Assembly (NCBI RefSeq): GCF_000165735.1
Contig: NZ_GL538208.1
Location: forward strand, 746,074 to 810,073
DNA: 64,000 nucleotides
DNA from: Megasphaera micronuciformis F0359
GTDB lineage: Bacteria; Bacillota; Negativicutes; Veillonellales; Megasphaeraceae
Direction: 5' to 3'
Part shown: in pieces, positions 1-7,737 of the stretch
Layout: each line of letters starts with the position of its first letter
Position numbering within the stretch: position 1 is the stretch's first letter
Notes under the pieces: generated by a model
The model's input: the letters and a program-made list of their open reading frames with translations, nothing else
What the model was told of the DNA's origin: nothing
Databases searched by the model: none
Translations under genes and position numbers: made by a program

Positions 1-678
1 GGCTCCTTCAGCAACAACGATAATACTGCTCATCTTATTCATGCTGTGTGATTCCAAAAGATGGCTGCAAACGGCCTGAAAATCAACAGGATGTTCGGGG
101 GTCAAAACAATTTCCGCTCCCGAGGCCATCCCTGAATAGAGAGCGATAAACCCGGCATGACGACCCATGACTTCAATAACGGCTACACGGTCATGAGAAT
201 AAGCCGTATCACGAATCTTATTCACCGAGTCAAGCACCGTATTCACAGCCGTGTCAAAGCCGACCGTATATTCCGTCCCGACCATATCCCCGTCAATAGT
301 ACCGGGAATAACGACGGTAGGAATCCCCAAGCGGCTAAGTGCTTCAGCCCCTTTCATGGAACCGTCCCCACCGATAACAACCAAGGCGTCAATTTGTCGG
401 GAACGTAGAAATTCAGCAGCTTTTTTCTGTACTTCCGGTTCTATGAATTCAAGACAACGGGCTGTACGTAAAAAAGTTCCGCCTCGTTGAATAATTTCTC
501 CTACAGAACGCCGATCAAGAGGCTTTATATCTTCATCCAACAAACCGCCATAACCGCGAACAATACCTTCTACGCTCAGTCCCTTATAAATAGCATATCT
601 GGTAACGCCGCGAATAGCGGCATTCATACCCGGTGCATCTCCGCCACTCGTTAAAACGGCGATTTTATTAATGTTCAT
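1..678 (-). CDS. pfkA: ATP-dependent 6-phosphofructokinase, 3' part cut by window edge
   Basis: Phosphorylates fructose 6-phosphate to fructose 1,6-bisphosphate in glycolysis. The first 226 residues are visible, read leftward; the C-terminal part lies outside the window. N-terminal nucleotide-binding motif LTSGGDAPGMNAAIRG at residues 9-24, GGDGS at 103-107, and the catalytic loop TIDGD at 127-131. Gly after the Asp of GGDG is the residue known to mark ATP rather than pyrophosphate use. The catalytic loop is normally TIDND, so Asn is replaced by Gly here while both Asp residues are kept. The start ATG at 678 lies inside the end of aroK (11-base overlap), so the two are probably translationally coupled. 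Identification is firm; enzymatic details are from the family. Confidence 0.95.
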   Translation of the reverse strand, partial: MNINKIAVLTSGGDAPGMNAAIRGVTRYAIYKGLSVEGIVRGYGGLLDEDIKPLDRRSVGEIIQRGGTFLRTARCLEFIEPEVQKKAAEFLRSRQIDALVVIGGDGSMKGAEALSRLGIPTVVIPGTIDGDMVGTEYTVGFDTAVNTVLDSVNKIRDTAYSHDRVAVIEVMGRHAGFIALYSGMASGAEIVLTPEHPVDFQAVCSHLLESHSMNKMSSIIVVAEGA

Positions 679-1231
679 GCGTCTTTCCTCCCCGATCTCG
701 CTTGGCAAACTGTATTTTTTCCTTATGAATTGCTTCAACAATCGTATCGACAATATAAGAGGCACCGCCGCGAGTCGTGTCAATCGTAAAATCACAATAG
801 GGGTATACATCTTCCCACTGCTTCATCATCGTTCGTACGAAGTTGTGCAAATCGTCGTAATCTACAGTCGGTCTCTTGCCGATATGTCTGCCGACCCTCT
901 CCTCCACTCGATACGGTTCGGATGACAAGGCCACAATAACTCCGTTCCGATGAAGAATACGATACGTATCGACATTCATGGGAAAATTGCCGCCGAAAGA
1001 AATAACCGCTTCATGATAACGACTTACTTGATGAAGAATATTGATTTCCCTTTCTCGAAAAATCGTTTCCCCCGCCTCATTATAAAATTCGGCAATAGTC
1101 ATGCCTACAGCCCGTTCCAGTCGTCGATCCGTATCGACGAACTGCCATTTCAGGCGTTGTGCCAGCTTGCGGCCGATATGGCTTTTTCCGCTGCCCATCA
1201 TGCCTACAAGTACAATGTTACGTTTCATCAT
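668..1231 (-). CDS. aroK: Shikimate kinase
   Basis: Phosphorylates shikimate at O-3 in chorismate biosynthesis. 187 residues, slightly longer than the usual about 170. Walker A GMMGSGKS at residues 10-17, shikimate-contacting DTD at 33-35, FRERE at 58-62, LID region with Arg at about 120 (GKRP). Odd point: the glycine triplet that binds shikimate, usually GGG, reads GGN at 80-82. It follows the PilM/N/O-like genes, an arrangement recalling the pilMNOPQ-aroK linkage of Proteobacteria, but a terminator separates them, so it probably has its own promoter near 1282. It overlaps pfkA by 11 bases. Family assignment is strong; the GGN change makes full activity slightly less certain. Confidence 0.88.
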   Translation of the reverse strand: MMKRNIVLVGMMGSGKSHIGRKLAQRLKWQFVDTDRRLERAVGMTIAEFYNEAGETIFREREINILHQVSRYHEAVISFGGNFPMNVDTYRILHRNGVIVALSSEPYRVEERVGRHIGKRPTVDYDDLHNFVRTMMKQWEDVYPYCDFTIDTTRGGASYIVDTIVEAIHKEKIQFAKRDRGGKTHEH

Positions 1232-1281
1232 CTGTCCCCCCTGCGCAGACTCTGAAAAACTATACGTATGAATTGTCTACT

Positions 1282-1287
1282 ATTATA
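1282..1287 (-). promoter_or_regulatory. Probable -10 box for aroK-pfkA
   Basis: On the minus strand this reads TATAAT about 50 bases upstream of the aroK start, in the gap after the pilus-cluster terminator. No good -35 is seen at 17 bases, so the promoter call is tentative. Confidence 0.35.
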
Positions 1288-1321
1288 GCAAAAAATAAGG
1301 AAAGATAACACTGTAAATAGA

Positions 1322-1380
1322 AAAAAGCAGTACTTTTTATGCATACTTTAGTGATTAATATGCATCCAGTACTGCTTTTT
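1322..1380 (-). terminator. Terminator of the pilus cluster
   Basis: A 13-bp perfect inverted repeat (1322-1334 with 1368-1380; arms AAAAAGCAGTACT) with a 33-base loop that itself holds a pair of ATGCAT repeats. On the minus strand the 3' arm ends in a T run. The 5' arm overlaps the stop codon of the last pilus gene, so this ends the cluster before aroK. Confidence 0.75.
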
Positions 1381-1843
1381 ACTCATTATTACTTTTATTT
1401 TCCCTTTTTACCTTACAGGAATGAATATCAATGCTCATTATTCCTGCCGCCCGATTTTCGTCTCGTCCCGACTCCAAATGTGTAATTTCCACGAACACGG
1501 GAGGCATCAGACAATCCATATCGTTAAGAAAGCGTATAAAATCAGCATAGCTCCCGCAAACCGTCACTTCGTAGACCTCATCTTTGCCGCTCGAAAGACT
1601 GTGTAAGTCCGTAATGTTAACGGAATTTTTATGTGCCAATTCTTCCGCCATAACGGGAATATCCGTATTATCATCTAAGGCAAAGGGGATAAACGCCGGC
1701 TCTTCACGGTTCTTAAGTTGTTGTGACGCAAGTCGGTTTTTCCCTAAGTGCACGCAGGCCTCGTACAAAGCTATGTCACGCATAATTGTAAAGGCACATA
1801 GAAGCAGGGTTATTAAAAATAAACCGATTATATACGCATCCAA
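1379..1843 (-). CDS. PilO-like pilus assembly protein
   Basis: Last gene of the pilus cluster, 154 residues. One N-terminal membrane helix (residues about 4-20) is followed by a periplasmic region that ends in a small alpha/beta-looking segment (YEVTVCGSYADFIRFLNDM), typical of PilO/GspM proteins that bridge the inner-membrane platform. No catalytic motif. The best start is a TTG at 1843, 25 bases after the upstream stop. The frame is open farther upstream, overlapping the previous gene, but without a good start codon. The assignment rests mainly on size, topology and position after PilM- and PilN-like genes; sequence similarity is too low to name it firmly. Confidence 0.6.
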   Translation of the reverse strand: MDAYIIGLFLITLLLCAFTIMRDIALYEACVHLGKNRLASQQLKNREEPAFIPFALDDNTDIPVMAEELAHKNSVNITDLHSLSSGKDEVYEVTVCGSYADFIRFLNDMDCLMPPVFVEITHLESGRDENRAAGIMSIDIHSCKVKRENKSNNE

Positions 1844-1868
1844 CGACTTGTCTTTGTATACTGAAAAA

Positions 1869-2363
1869 TTATTCTTTAACCATTTCGAAATGAGTCACTC
1901 CTTCCCGTTCTTCAGTTTTTCCGATACGCCATACGGAATTTTCCGTCTTAGCCTTTAACGCATTTTGCCAACGTGAAATCTCTTCTTTCTTTTTCGTTTC
2001 TCCCGTAATAACCAAAGCATTACCTCGCTTTTCGCATTTAAGGAAGGTAATATTTTCAGGCTTTGTTTCTCCTATATGTACTAAGAAAGCGGCCGAGTCC
2101 GTCTTTTCTTCCACCCGTTCCTTCAGTTCTTTCGCTGCTCGGCTGCAATTTTCGGCAGATTTTTTATGAATTTCCGACTGTCGTATAGCTTCTCCCGACG
2201 TTTCGGCCCGTATCTTTCTGCCGACAGTTTCTAAACCGCAGCCGTACAAGAGAGCTATACTGAGAATGAATGAAACCGCTACTTGAGCAACTATAAACAG
2301 ATTACGGAAAGTCTTTTCGTGTCTCTTCGCTTCTCTAAAAGAAAGGCTTAAATCAAACTCCAT
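1869..2363 (-). CDS. PilN-like pilus assembly protein
   Basis: 164 residues: a short cytoplasmic N-terminus (MEFDLSLSFREAKRHEKTFR), one membrane helix at about 22-42, a charged helical/coiled stretch (about 45-100) and a small C-terminal domain. PilN has the same plan: its N-terminal peptide binds PilM in the cytoplasm and its periplasmic part pairs with PilO. The start is an ATG 2 bases after the stop of the PilM-like gene, so translation is coupled. No secretin or PilP-like lipoprotein follows. Assignment is by architecture and order, not by strong motif match. Confidence 0.6.
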   Translation of the reverse strand: MEFDLSLSFREAKRHEKTFRNLFIVAQVAVSFILSIALLYGCGLETVGRKIRAETSGEAIRQSEIHKKSAENCSRAAKELKERVEEKTDSAAFLVHIGETKPENITFLKCEKRGNALVITGETKKKEEISRWQNALKAKTENSVWRIGKTEEREGVTHFEMVKE

Positions 2364-2365
2364 GA

Positions 2366-3100
2366 CTATAACCCCATTAATAAAGGCATGGCTTCAAACT
2401 CCACCTGCCATTTTTTCCTTAAGGCTTCTGCTTGATCATTTCTCTCAGGAGGAACCACGGCATGATCTACTCCCGGGTCGTCTTCACAAGTATATGCGCA
2501 AACATTTCTTTTATTAAGGACTGTAATGTGCCTTTTACCGTCATCTGTAATGGACACGCTTCCCTCATATGAGGGATACAATTTCCCAATAAGAGCCGGT
2601 AATATATCAATTCTATCTAACAAACATCCCTTTTCTCTGCAACAACGAACAACGGCTTCCACTGTATTTGCCGGATAAGCGGCAGCCAACCAGGTATATT
2701 CTCCCTGTAGCTTTTCTTCTCCCGTCCTTACGGCATCATAAACATATTCTTCGGCGCTATCTAATATCATTCCGCTCCAAGCTACGGACTGACCGGCTTC
2801 TTTGCGTGATGCCGTGGGTAAAGACAATGAACGGACAATTAGGTCTCCGTCACCCAATACAACGGTCAACAAATATCCTTTCAGGTCATACTGATCGATG
2901 ACGTGTTCTACCATAAGCGACGTATTACCGCCTTTTCGCTTTCCCGGAACATCTGTGACCGATGCCTGAAGTGCTATAACTTGTCGCCATGCGTTTTTTT
3001 CGCAACGGACAACGCGGCACTGCGTTTCTTCAGGCCAGATAATAGCTCGTCGCCTGGCACTGTAACGCCTGAAAACAGCACGCTTTAATAGTGTATCCAC
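2366..3100 (-). CDS. PilM-like (actin-fold) pilus platform protein
   Basis: About 244 residues, soluble, in the slot where PilM precedes PilN and PilO. PilM is an actin-like cytoplasmic protein that binds nucleotide and the PilN tail. A segment resembling an actin-fold strand-turn (LTVVLGDGDLIVRSL) and a VDHAVVPP stretch are seen, but the usual N-terminal GIDIG phosphate loop is not obvious. I chose the GTG at 3100 because AAGG lies 5 bases upstream; the frame could be extended to a TTG at 3157, which would overlap the previous gene by 73 bases. It is shorter than typical PilM (about 350 residues), so it may be a reduced form. Confidence 0.55.
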   Translation of the reverse strand: MDTLLKRAVFRRYSARRRAIIWPEETQCRVVRCEKNAWRQVIALQASVTDVPGKRKGGNTSLMVEHVIDQYDLKGYLLTVVLGDGDLIVRSLSLPTASRKEAGQSVAWSGMILDSAEEYVYDAVRTGEEKLQGEYTWLAAAYPANTVEAVVRCCREKGCLLDRIDILPALIGKLYPSYEGSVSITDDGKRHITVLNKRNVCAYTCEDDPGVDHAVVPPERNDQAEALRKKWQVEFEAMPLLMGL

Positions 3101-3468
3101 TGTATCCTTCCCTTCCCGTCCTGCATCGTAAATTTCAAAGAACAAGTTTTTATACAACCGTCAACCTTGCGACAAGCACAGCTTTCCAATATATAATCGC
3201 CCTGCGTCGTTTCCCTTATTTTGACACGGGTCTTAACTTTTTCATCTTCTTCCGTAAATGGTGAAAAATGTCCCTTGCAATACATATCATAAGCTTTAAA
3301 AAGAGATTCCTCAGCCCTGTATTCCGTTTCCGCTCCCCTCATGTATTCGGCTTGGCAACCGAGCTCCGCCGAGGCGGATCGGGAAAAGGCCACAGTCATA
3401 CTTAGAGCCGCCAATGAAAGTCCTAAAATAACAAAGGTCATAAAACCGTTTCTACGAGTTCTTACCAT
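3085..3468 (-). CDS. PilX-like minor pilin or pilus-associated protein
   Basis: About 127 residues with an N-terminal membrane helix (FMTFVILGLSLAALSMTVAF) and an exported domain with six cysteines. A short basic leader ending RRNG before the hydrophobic stretch resembles a type III prepilin signal, but the usual Glu at position 5 is missing. GGAAGG lies 6 bases before the ATG at 3468; an ATG at 3474 is also possible. It overlaps both neighbours. The Cys-rich C-terminal half suggests disulfides outside the cytoplasm. Position among other minor pilins supports a PilX-type role; sequence alone does not prove it. Confidence 0.55.
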   Translation of the reverse strand: MVRTRRNGFMTFVILGLSLAALSMTVAFSRSASAELGCQAEYMRGAETEYRAEESLFKAYDMYCKGHFSPFTEEDEKVKTRVKIRETTQGDYILESCACRKVDGCIKTCSLKFTMQDGKGRIQWIHY

Positions 3469-4003
3469 ATTCATCCTTCCATGCAGTGGCTAAGGGTACG
3501 ACATACACACAACATTCCTGTTCTTCTTCAGTAACTCTGTCTTTCAACATAAAATGCATGACAATCGCCTCTTCATCTTTTTGAAAAAACGCTTCTCCCC
3601 CATACGGTTCTACAAAAACGGCCGTATGTTGTTCCGCCCCGTCATCATCTCCCGTCAGTGGCTGAACCGTACCATTATTCAATTTTTTATACAGTCCGAA
3701 CTTATGCACTGTAAAGCCGGCATTTTTTCCGTTTTCATCCGTATAGGTGACCGTTTTGCCGCTGACTCGTACATTTTCCGCATAACGCAGTTCGTGTCGA
3801 ACCGTTTCTTCACATATGACAGCCTGTCGCAACAGACACTCTCTGCTATAAGCTTCTTTATACCTTTTTACACTGTTCGTAAACAAAGTTGAAAAAATAA
3901 GGGTTGTTGCACAGGCGATACAAGCATATAGGATGATTTCAACTGAAAAGAAGCCCTTACCGCTCTGCCGTCTTGTGTGTAGTAAGAACATATTTTTCAC
4001 CAT
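3452..4003 (-). CDS. Minor pilin (PilW/ComGF-like)
   Basis: About 183 residues. Prepilin-type N-terminus: basic leader RRQSGKG, then FFSVEIILYACIACATTLIF with Glu at +5 of the mature helix, the site cleaved and used by type IV pilin-like proteins. The exported domain is beta-rich. The start could be the ATG at 4003 or the ATG at 3991, which has GGTGA 5 bases upstream; the prepilin leader is intact in either case. It overlaps the preceding minor pilin by up to 47 bases and the following gene by about 20, as expected for a tightly coupled minor-pilin set. Confidence 0.65.
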   Translation of the reverse strand: MVKNMFLLHTRRQSGKGFFSVEIILYACIACATTLIFSTLFTNSVKRYKEAYSRECLLRQAVICEETVRHELRYAENVRVSGKTVTYTDENGKNAGFTVHKFGLYKKLNNGTVQPLTGDDDGAEQHTAVFVEPYGGEAFFQKDEEAIVMHFMLKDRVTEEEQECCVYVVPLATAWKDEYGKNS

Positions 4004-4346
4004 CCCGCGTTGTCATAACCACCTTATAAAGCGTAGATGAATTCGTATCTTTTACTGATGCTTCTACACGTATGCCGTATTTTTCGGCCAAGTCTTTTGT
4101 ATATTTACATCTTTTACCTATGCGTAACGCTTCCATCTCGCATCTGCCTACGGTAGCTACCGCTCGCATTTGACAAGCTCTATGCAATAAAATCAAAGCA
4201 CGATTCTGGCAAACACTTACGGCCGTAAAAATGAGAAGTCCCGCACTTAAGGCTATCAATGCATCGGCAAAAATAAAGCCGTTCTTACTCCGTTCGAATG
4301 CGCCCCGTCTGGGCCGCAATGATAATATGTCTTTTATACCGCTCAT
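3957..4346 (-). CDS. Minor pilin (GspI/PilV-like)
   Basis: About 129 residues from the ATG at 4346. Leader ends RSKNG, followed by FIFADALIALSAGLLIFTAV. The +5 position holds Asp where pilins usually have Glu, an acidic substitution also tolerated in some minor pilins. The start overlaps the end of the previous pseudopilin by about 62 bases, which is large, and no strong ribosome site is seen, so the true start may be farther in (a TTG in the sequence encoding LSLRPRRG). Functions as a minor pilin or initiation-complex subunit by inference. Confidence 0.6.
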   Translation of the reverse strand: MSGIKDILSLRPRRGAFERSKNGFIFADALIALSAGLLIFTAVSVCQNRALILLHRACQMRAVATVGRCEMEALRIGKRCKYTKDLAEKYGIRVEASVKDTNSSTLYKVVMTTRDGEKYVLTTHKTAER

Positions 4347-4716
4347 CATCCGTCTCAACAACAAGATGCATCGTCTTTCCTTCCGGGCGTCCGTCTCCGT
4401 CAAAAGATACAATACCCGTTCCCTTAACCGAAACTCCTTTCGGAAATGCCTGCTCCTTACGAACTGTAAGGGGATCCGTTGTAAGTACATATTCTTTCGG
4501 GCGTACATATAATTTCCCTGCTCCGTATTGACCTCGATTTCCTATTGACCGGGTACGCAGACACCGCATTTCCGTCACTAATTCACTGACAGTCGTATCA
4601 ACGGCATATTGATTTCGTCGCCTATGCACGGCTACAGGGGCGGCCATTGTCGAAACAATAGCCGCCAATGCCAGAACTACTATCAACTCTGTCAGCAAGT
4701 ACCCGTTTTTCTTCAT
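4285..4716 (-). CDS. Minor pilin (GspH/FimT-like)
   Basis: About 143 residues. Starts MKKNGYLLTELIVVLALAAI: the leader MKKNG and the Glu at +5 of the mature helix form a textbook prepilin site. The C-terminal part has the GspH/FimT-like beta-rich pattern with a GxVSFDGDGRPEG turn, a motif typical of that family. The ATG at 4716 overlaps the stop of the prepilin peptidase gene by 4 bases (ATGA). A longer frame upstream exists but would place 57 extra residues ahead of the signal, so it is rejected. Likely a minor pilin incorporated by the pilus machine. Confidence 0.72.
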   Translation of the reverse strand: MKKNGYLLTELIVVLALAAIVSTMAAPVAVHRRRNQYAVDTTVSELVTEMRCLRTRSIGNRGQYGAGKLYVRPKEYVLTTDPLTVRKEQAFPKGVSVKGTGIVSFDGDGRPEGKTMHLVVETDDERYKRHIIIAAQTGRIRTE

Positions 4717-5171
4717 AAAAGAATATCCTCTAAGAAAGCTCCCCATTGTCCGACAACCCACCACCCTCCTAAAATAAAGGGAGCAAAGGGAACGAGTGTA
4801 TTCTTTTTGATAAATCTTACCGGCAAGGCCGCACAAGCACCTGTCACAAAAGCCGCCACCAACATAAGATAGGCTCCGACCCCGTCGCAAGTCGGAGCTA
4901 ACAGGGCAAACAGCTTAACATCTCCCGAACCCGTTTGCTGCGGTACCACGGCATGTAAAGCAATCATAAAGATCACACTTCCCGCCATAACGGCAAGATT
5001 CGGTTGTACTGTATGAACCGACAGGTACAGTCCCTGAATACCTGCAAGAATTAACAAAAGCAGGTCGGGAATCCAATACCATTTCATATCACATACGATA
5101 AAAATCACGGACAAAATCATCATAGCTGCAACATAGAGATTCTCATAGTTATTAAGTATCCAAGTCGCCAC
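4713..5171 (-). CDS. pilD: Prepilin peptidase, minimal A24 form
   Basis: Membrane aspartic protease that cuts prepilin leaders at the inner membrane. 152 residues: only the A24 peptidase core, without the N-terminal zinc/methylase domain of full-length PilD (about 270-290 residues). Catalytic aspartates are visible: D28 in CDMKWYWIPD and D84 in the GSGD motif (81-84). The family's PFAPF segment is present near 127-131. About four membrane helices. Start is a GTG; the Shine-Dalgarno GGAGG lies inside the end of the pilin gene. Because the methylase domain is missing, mature pilins may not be N-methylated, or methylation comes from another gene. Confidence 0.85.
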   Translation of the reverse strand: MATWILNNYENLYVAAMMILSVIFIVCDMKWYWIPDLLLLILAGIQGLYLSVHTVQPNLAVMAGSVIFMIALHAVVPQQTGSGDVKLFALLAPTCDGVGAYLMLVAAFVTGACAALPVRFIKKNTLVPFAPFILGGWWVVGQWGAFLEDILL

Positions 5172-5179
5172 GAAATTTT

Positions 5180-5572
5180 TTAGCCTCCGTTTTTAATATC
5201 TTCCATTTGTGACGTATAAGTCTTACCGTCAAAAGTACCCGACACGACGCCGTCCGTGCCTATGCTGTATACAGTTCCGTCAGGAAGCTTGGGCTCGAAT
5301 TGCAGATATGCCTTACCGTTTGTATCCTTTGTAGCCAAAGCGGCCACCGTTTCGGGATATTTCCCTTTATCGATTTCATACAATGCCGCCGCATTATCAA
5401 TCGTCCGGATATCCGCACTGATTTTTGCTATTTTCGCCGTCTTTCCGGCAGACATAAACTTGGGAACGGCGACGGTAGCCAAAATTAAAATGATACTGAC
5501 AACAACCAGCATTTCCAAAAGTGAAAACCCGTTTCTTACAGGCGTTATACGAAAACTTGCAATCTTCATCAT
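5180..5572 (-). CDS. Major pilin/pseudopilin (GspG/ComGC-like)
   Basis: 130 residues. Leader ends PVRNG, then FSLLEMLVVVSIILILATVA with Glu at +5, the canonical class III signal. A proline follows at VAVPKF, as in type IV pilins. The globular part (KTAKIAKISADIRTIDNAAALYEIDKGKYPETVAAL) is the GspG-like helix-loop with a conserved Y-x-x-D-x-G-x-Y-P pattern. Start ATG at 5572 with GGAG 5 bases upstream. Position between PilC and the peptidase and its good signal suggest that this is the main fibre subunit, though a separate major pilin could exist elsewhere. Confidence 0.8.
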   Translation of the reverse strand: MMKIASFRITPVRNGFSLLEMLVVVSIILILATVAVPKFMSAGKTAKIAKISADIRTIDNAAALYEIDKGKYPETVAALATKDTNGKAYLQFEPKLPDGTVYSIGTDGVVSGTFDGKTYTSQMEDIKNGG

Positions 5573-5587
5573 ATCATCTCCATTTCT

Positions 5588-6781
5588 TCAGTTCACGGCT
5601 GTAATCATATCCAGAAGCGGCAATAATAAGGCCGTTACGAGAAATCCGGTTACGATTCCCGTGAAAACCAACATAAGCGGCTCGGCAGCCTTGCGAATGG
5701 CTGTACTCGTTTCTCGGAGCCGCTTCCCGTAATAAGCGGAAACGGTCCGGAGAACGCGATCATACTCTCCCGTGGACTCGCCGACGCGCAACATAGTCTC
5801 GACGTAAGATGTCCCGAATCTTCCCGACTTGACGGCGGTACTGAAAGACATGCCGTTCTCCAGACAACGAATCGTACGCACAATATGCCCCTTGAACACT
5901 TCTGACGGTACGGCCGAAAGGGCATCGCCGAGTGCCGAAATTATCGGAATCCCTCCGGCCAACTGAACGGCCAAAATCATACTGAAGCGTTGCCATGACC
6001 AAATCAAAAAGAATATGCGTATCCGCCCGATTCTCCACAATAATTCTTCTATCTTTTCTCTATATCGCCTCCTTTGCAATAACTTATATATCAGAATTCC
6101 CGTCATCACTGCCGCACCGATTAAAAACGGCCCATAGCGATAAAGGAAATTTCCTGCTGCCAATAACATTCTCGTGCTTTGAGGTAACGGCACGCCTGTT
6201 TCCGCAAATAAATCGGAAAAGACCGGAATAACAAAAACCAGAGCCCCGAAAAACAGGATATTGATACAAACAAACAGGAACGTCGGATAAATCATCATAT
6301 TACGCAGTTGTGAACGCTCATCGCACAAGCGTTCATAATAAGACGCAAGTAATTCCGTCATATCTTCCATATGCCCCGAATGTTCGCCTGCCTGTACAAG
6401 ACTGCAAGCCGTTTGCGGAAAAGCACCGCTGTCCTGCATGGACTCTGCAGCTCTTTTACCGCTTTCCATGGCCGTAATGCAACCTTCAACAGCTTGTCTT
6501 TTTCTCCTGTTTTTTAAACGCCGTGAAATGAGATGCCAGGCTTCTGTTAAGGGAATACCCGCCTTTAACAAAAGACCGGTCTGACCGAAAAGAAAGGCGC
6601 ACTCTTTATCGGTCAATATCGACGATGACCGAAAAAAAGAGGTGTCTTCCTTTTCTTTTATTTCTGTAACTGCAAGCCTTCTCTCAGCAGCTTTTATTCT
6701 TATTTCTTCCCTGCTTTTGGCCTGCACAACAGCCTTGTGCAATGTTTTTCCTTGTCCGTAAGTTACAATATAGGTCTTCAT
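5588..6781 (-). CDS. pilC: PilC/GspF inner-membrane platform protein
   Basis: 397 residues, normal length for the family. Two T2SSF repeats: the first with FLFGQTGLLLKAGIPLTEAWH (about residues 64-84), the second with FSMILAVQLAGGIPIISAL (about 262-280). Three membrane segments lie at about 165-185, 215-230 and 375-395. It forms the rotor-like base in the inner membrane that the PilB and PilT motors act on. The ATG shares one base with the TAA stop of pilT (TAATG), so the two are translated in a coupled way. Confidence 0.88.
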   Translation of the reverse strand: MKTYIVTYGQGKTLHKAVVQAKSREEIRIKAAERRLAVTEIKEKEDTSFFRSSSILTDKECAFLFGQTGLLLKAGIPLTEAWHLISRRLKNRRKRQAVEGCITAMESGKRAAESMQDSGAFPQTACSLVQAGEHSGHMEDMTELLASYYERLCDERSQLRNMMIYPTFLFVCINILFFGALVFVIPVFSDLFAETGVPLPQSTRMLLAAGNFLYRYGPFLIGAAVMTGILIYKLLQRRRYREKIEELLWRIGRIRIFFLIWSWQRFSMILAVQLAGGIPIISALGDALSAVPSEVFKGHIVRTIRCLENGMSFSTAVKSGRFGTSYVETMLRVGESTGEYDRVLRTVSAYYGKRLRETSTAIRKAAEPLMLVFTGIVTGFLVTALLLPLLDMITAVN

Positions 6782-7737
6782 TATTTCTGCAACCGTCCTT
6801 CAGCTTGAGCCATGGTTCTCATTCCGTCAGCACCGCCCGTTTGCATAATCGTTTCCAGTTGATGCTCTTTGCCGCTTCTGATAAGCTGTACTACTGCCGG
6901 CGTAGCAACAAGGATTTCTCGACAAATGCGTACGCCCTTTTTCGTATTTATACGCCTTTGCGCCAGGACGGCACATAAAACGGAAGACAAACGATACCGC
7001 AATGAGGCTTCCTGTCCCTCACCCATAGAAATTAGGCGGGTAACGGTCTGCGCCGCCGTTCGGGTATGCAAGGTGGAAAAAACGAGATGCCCCGTTTCCG
7101 CTGCCGTCAGAGCCGCTTCCATCGTATTCTTATCCCTCATTTCACCGACAAGTATAATATCCGGATCTTGTCGTAATGCATCGCGTACACCTTGGGAAAA
7201 ATCATTAAAATGTTGCCCCTTCTCACGTTGAGTCACCAGTGAACGTCTGCCGGACACAACATATTCAATCGGATCCTCGAGCGTAATAATATGCCTGGCC
7301 CCGCACTCATTAACATGAGACAGCATCCGCCACAGTGTTGTCGTCTTACCGCTTCCCGTCGGCCCTACAGCCAAGATCAGCCCTGACGGGGTATCTGTAA
7401 GTTTTGCCAAAAACGGCATATCTTCATCTTCCGGCAGTGAGTCCAAAGGGTAGAGAATCCTCAAAACGCCCCGTATACCGGCCTGATCTCTGGACCAGTG
7501 GGCTCTACATCTCAAGTGCTCATTCATGGGGAAAGAAAAGGACAGACATTCGTTTCCCGAAAATTTATAGCCTCGTTTATGAAGCCATTCAACCGACGTT
7601 TCCTTCACAACAGCCTTATCTGTTAACGGAATCAAATCGGTATCGGGCAGTCGTATAAAAGGCGGGCGCCCTTCCTGGATATGTAAGTCCGCTCCACCGG
7701 CCATAACAGCTTCATGCAAAAGTTCGTCAATATTCAT
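6781..7737 (-). CDS. pilT: PilT-like retraction ATPase
   Basis: Hexameric ATPase that powers pilus retraction. About 318 residues from the ATG at 7737 (an upstream TTG is possible). Walker A GPTGSGKTTT at 125-134, Asp box LEDPIEY at 153-159, Walker B region DIILVGEMRD, His box GHLVFSTLHT. The C-terminal part has AVVQLIRSGKEHQLETIMQT, corresponding to the AIRNLIRE-type retraction motif. No zinc tetracysteine is present, which separates it from the PilB neighbour. It overlaps the end of pilB by 11 bases. Having both a PilB- and PilT-like ATPase argues for a dynamic pilus rather than a simple secretion pseudopilus. Confidence 0.88.
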   Translation of the reverse strand: MNIDELLHEAVMAGGADLHIQEGRPPFIRLPDTDLIPLTDKAVVKETSVEWLHKRGYKFSGNECLSFSFPMNEHLRCRAHWSRDQAGIRGVLRILYPLDSLPEDEDMPFLAKLTDTPSGLILAVGPTGSGKTTTLWRMLSHVNECGARHIITLEDPIEYVVSGRRSLVTQREKGQHFNDFSQGVRDALRQDPDIILVGEMRDKNTMEAALTAAETGHLVFSTLHTRTAAQTVTRLISMGEGQEASLRYRLSSVLCAVLAQRRINTKKGVRICREILVATPAVVQLIRSGKEHQLETIMQTGGADGMRTMAQAEGRLQK

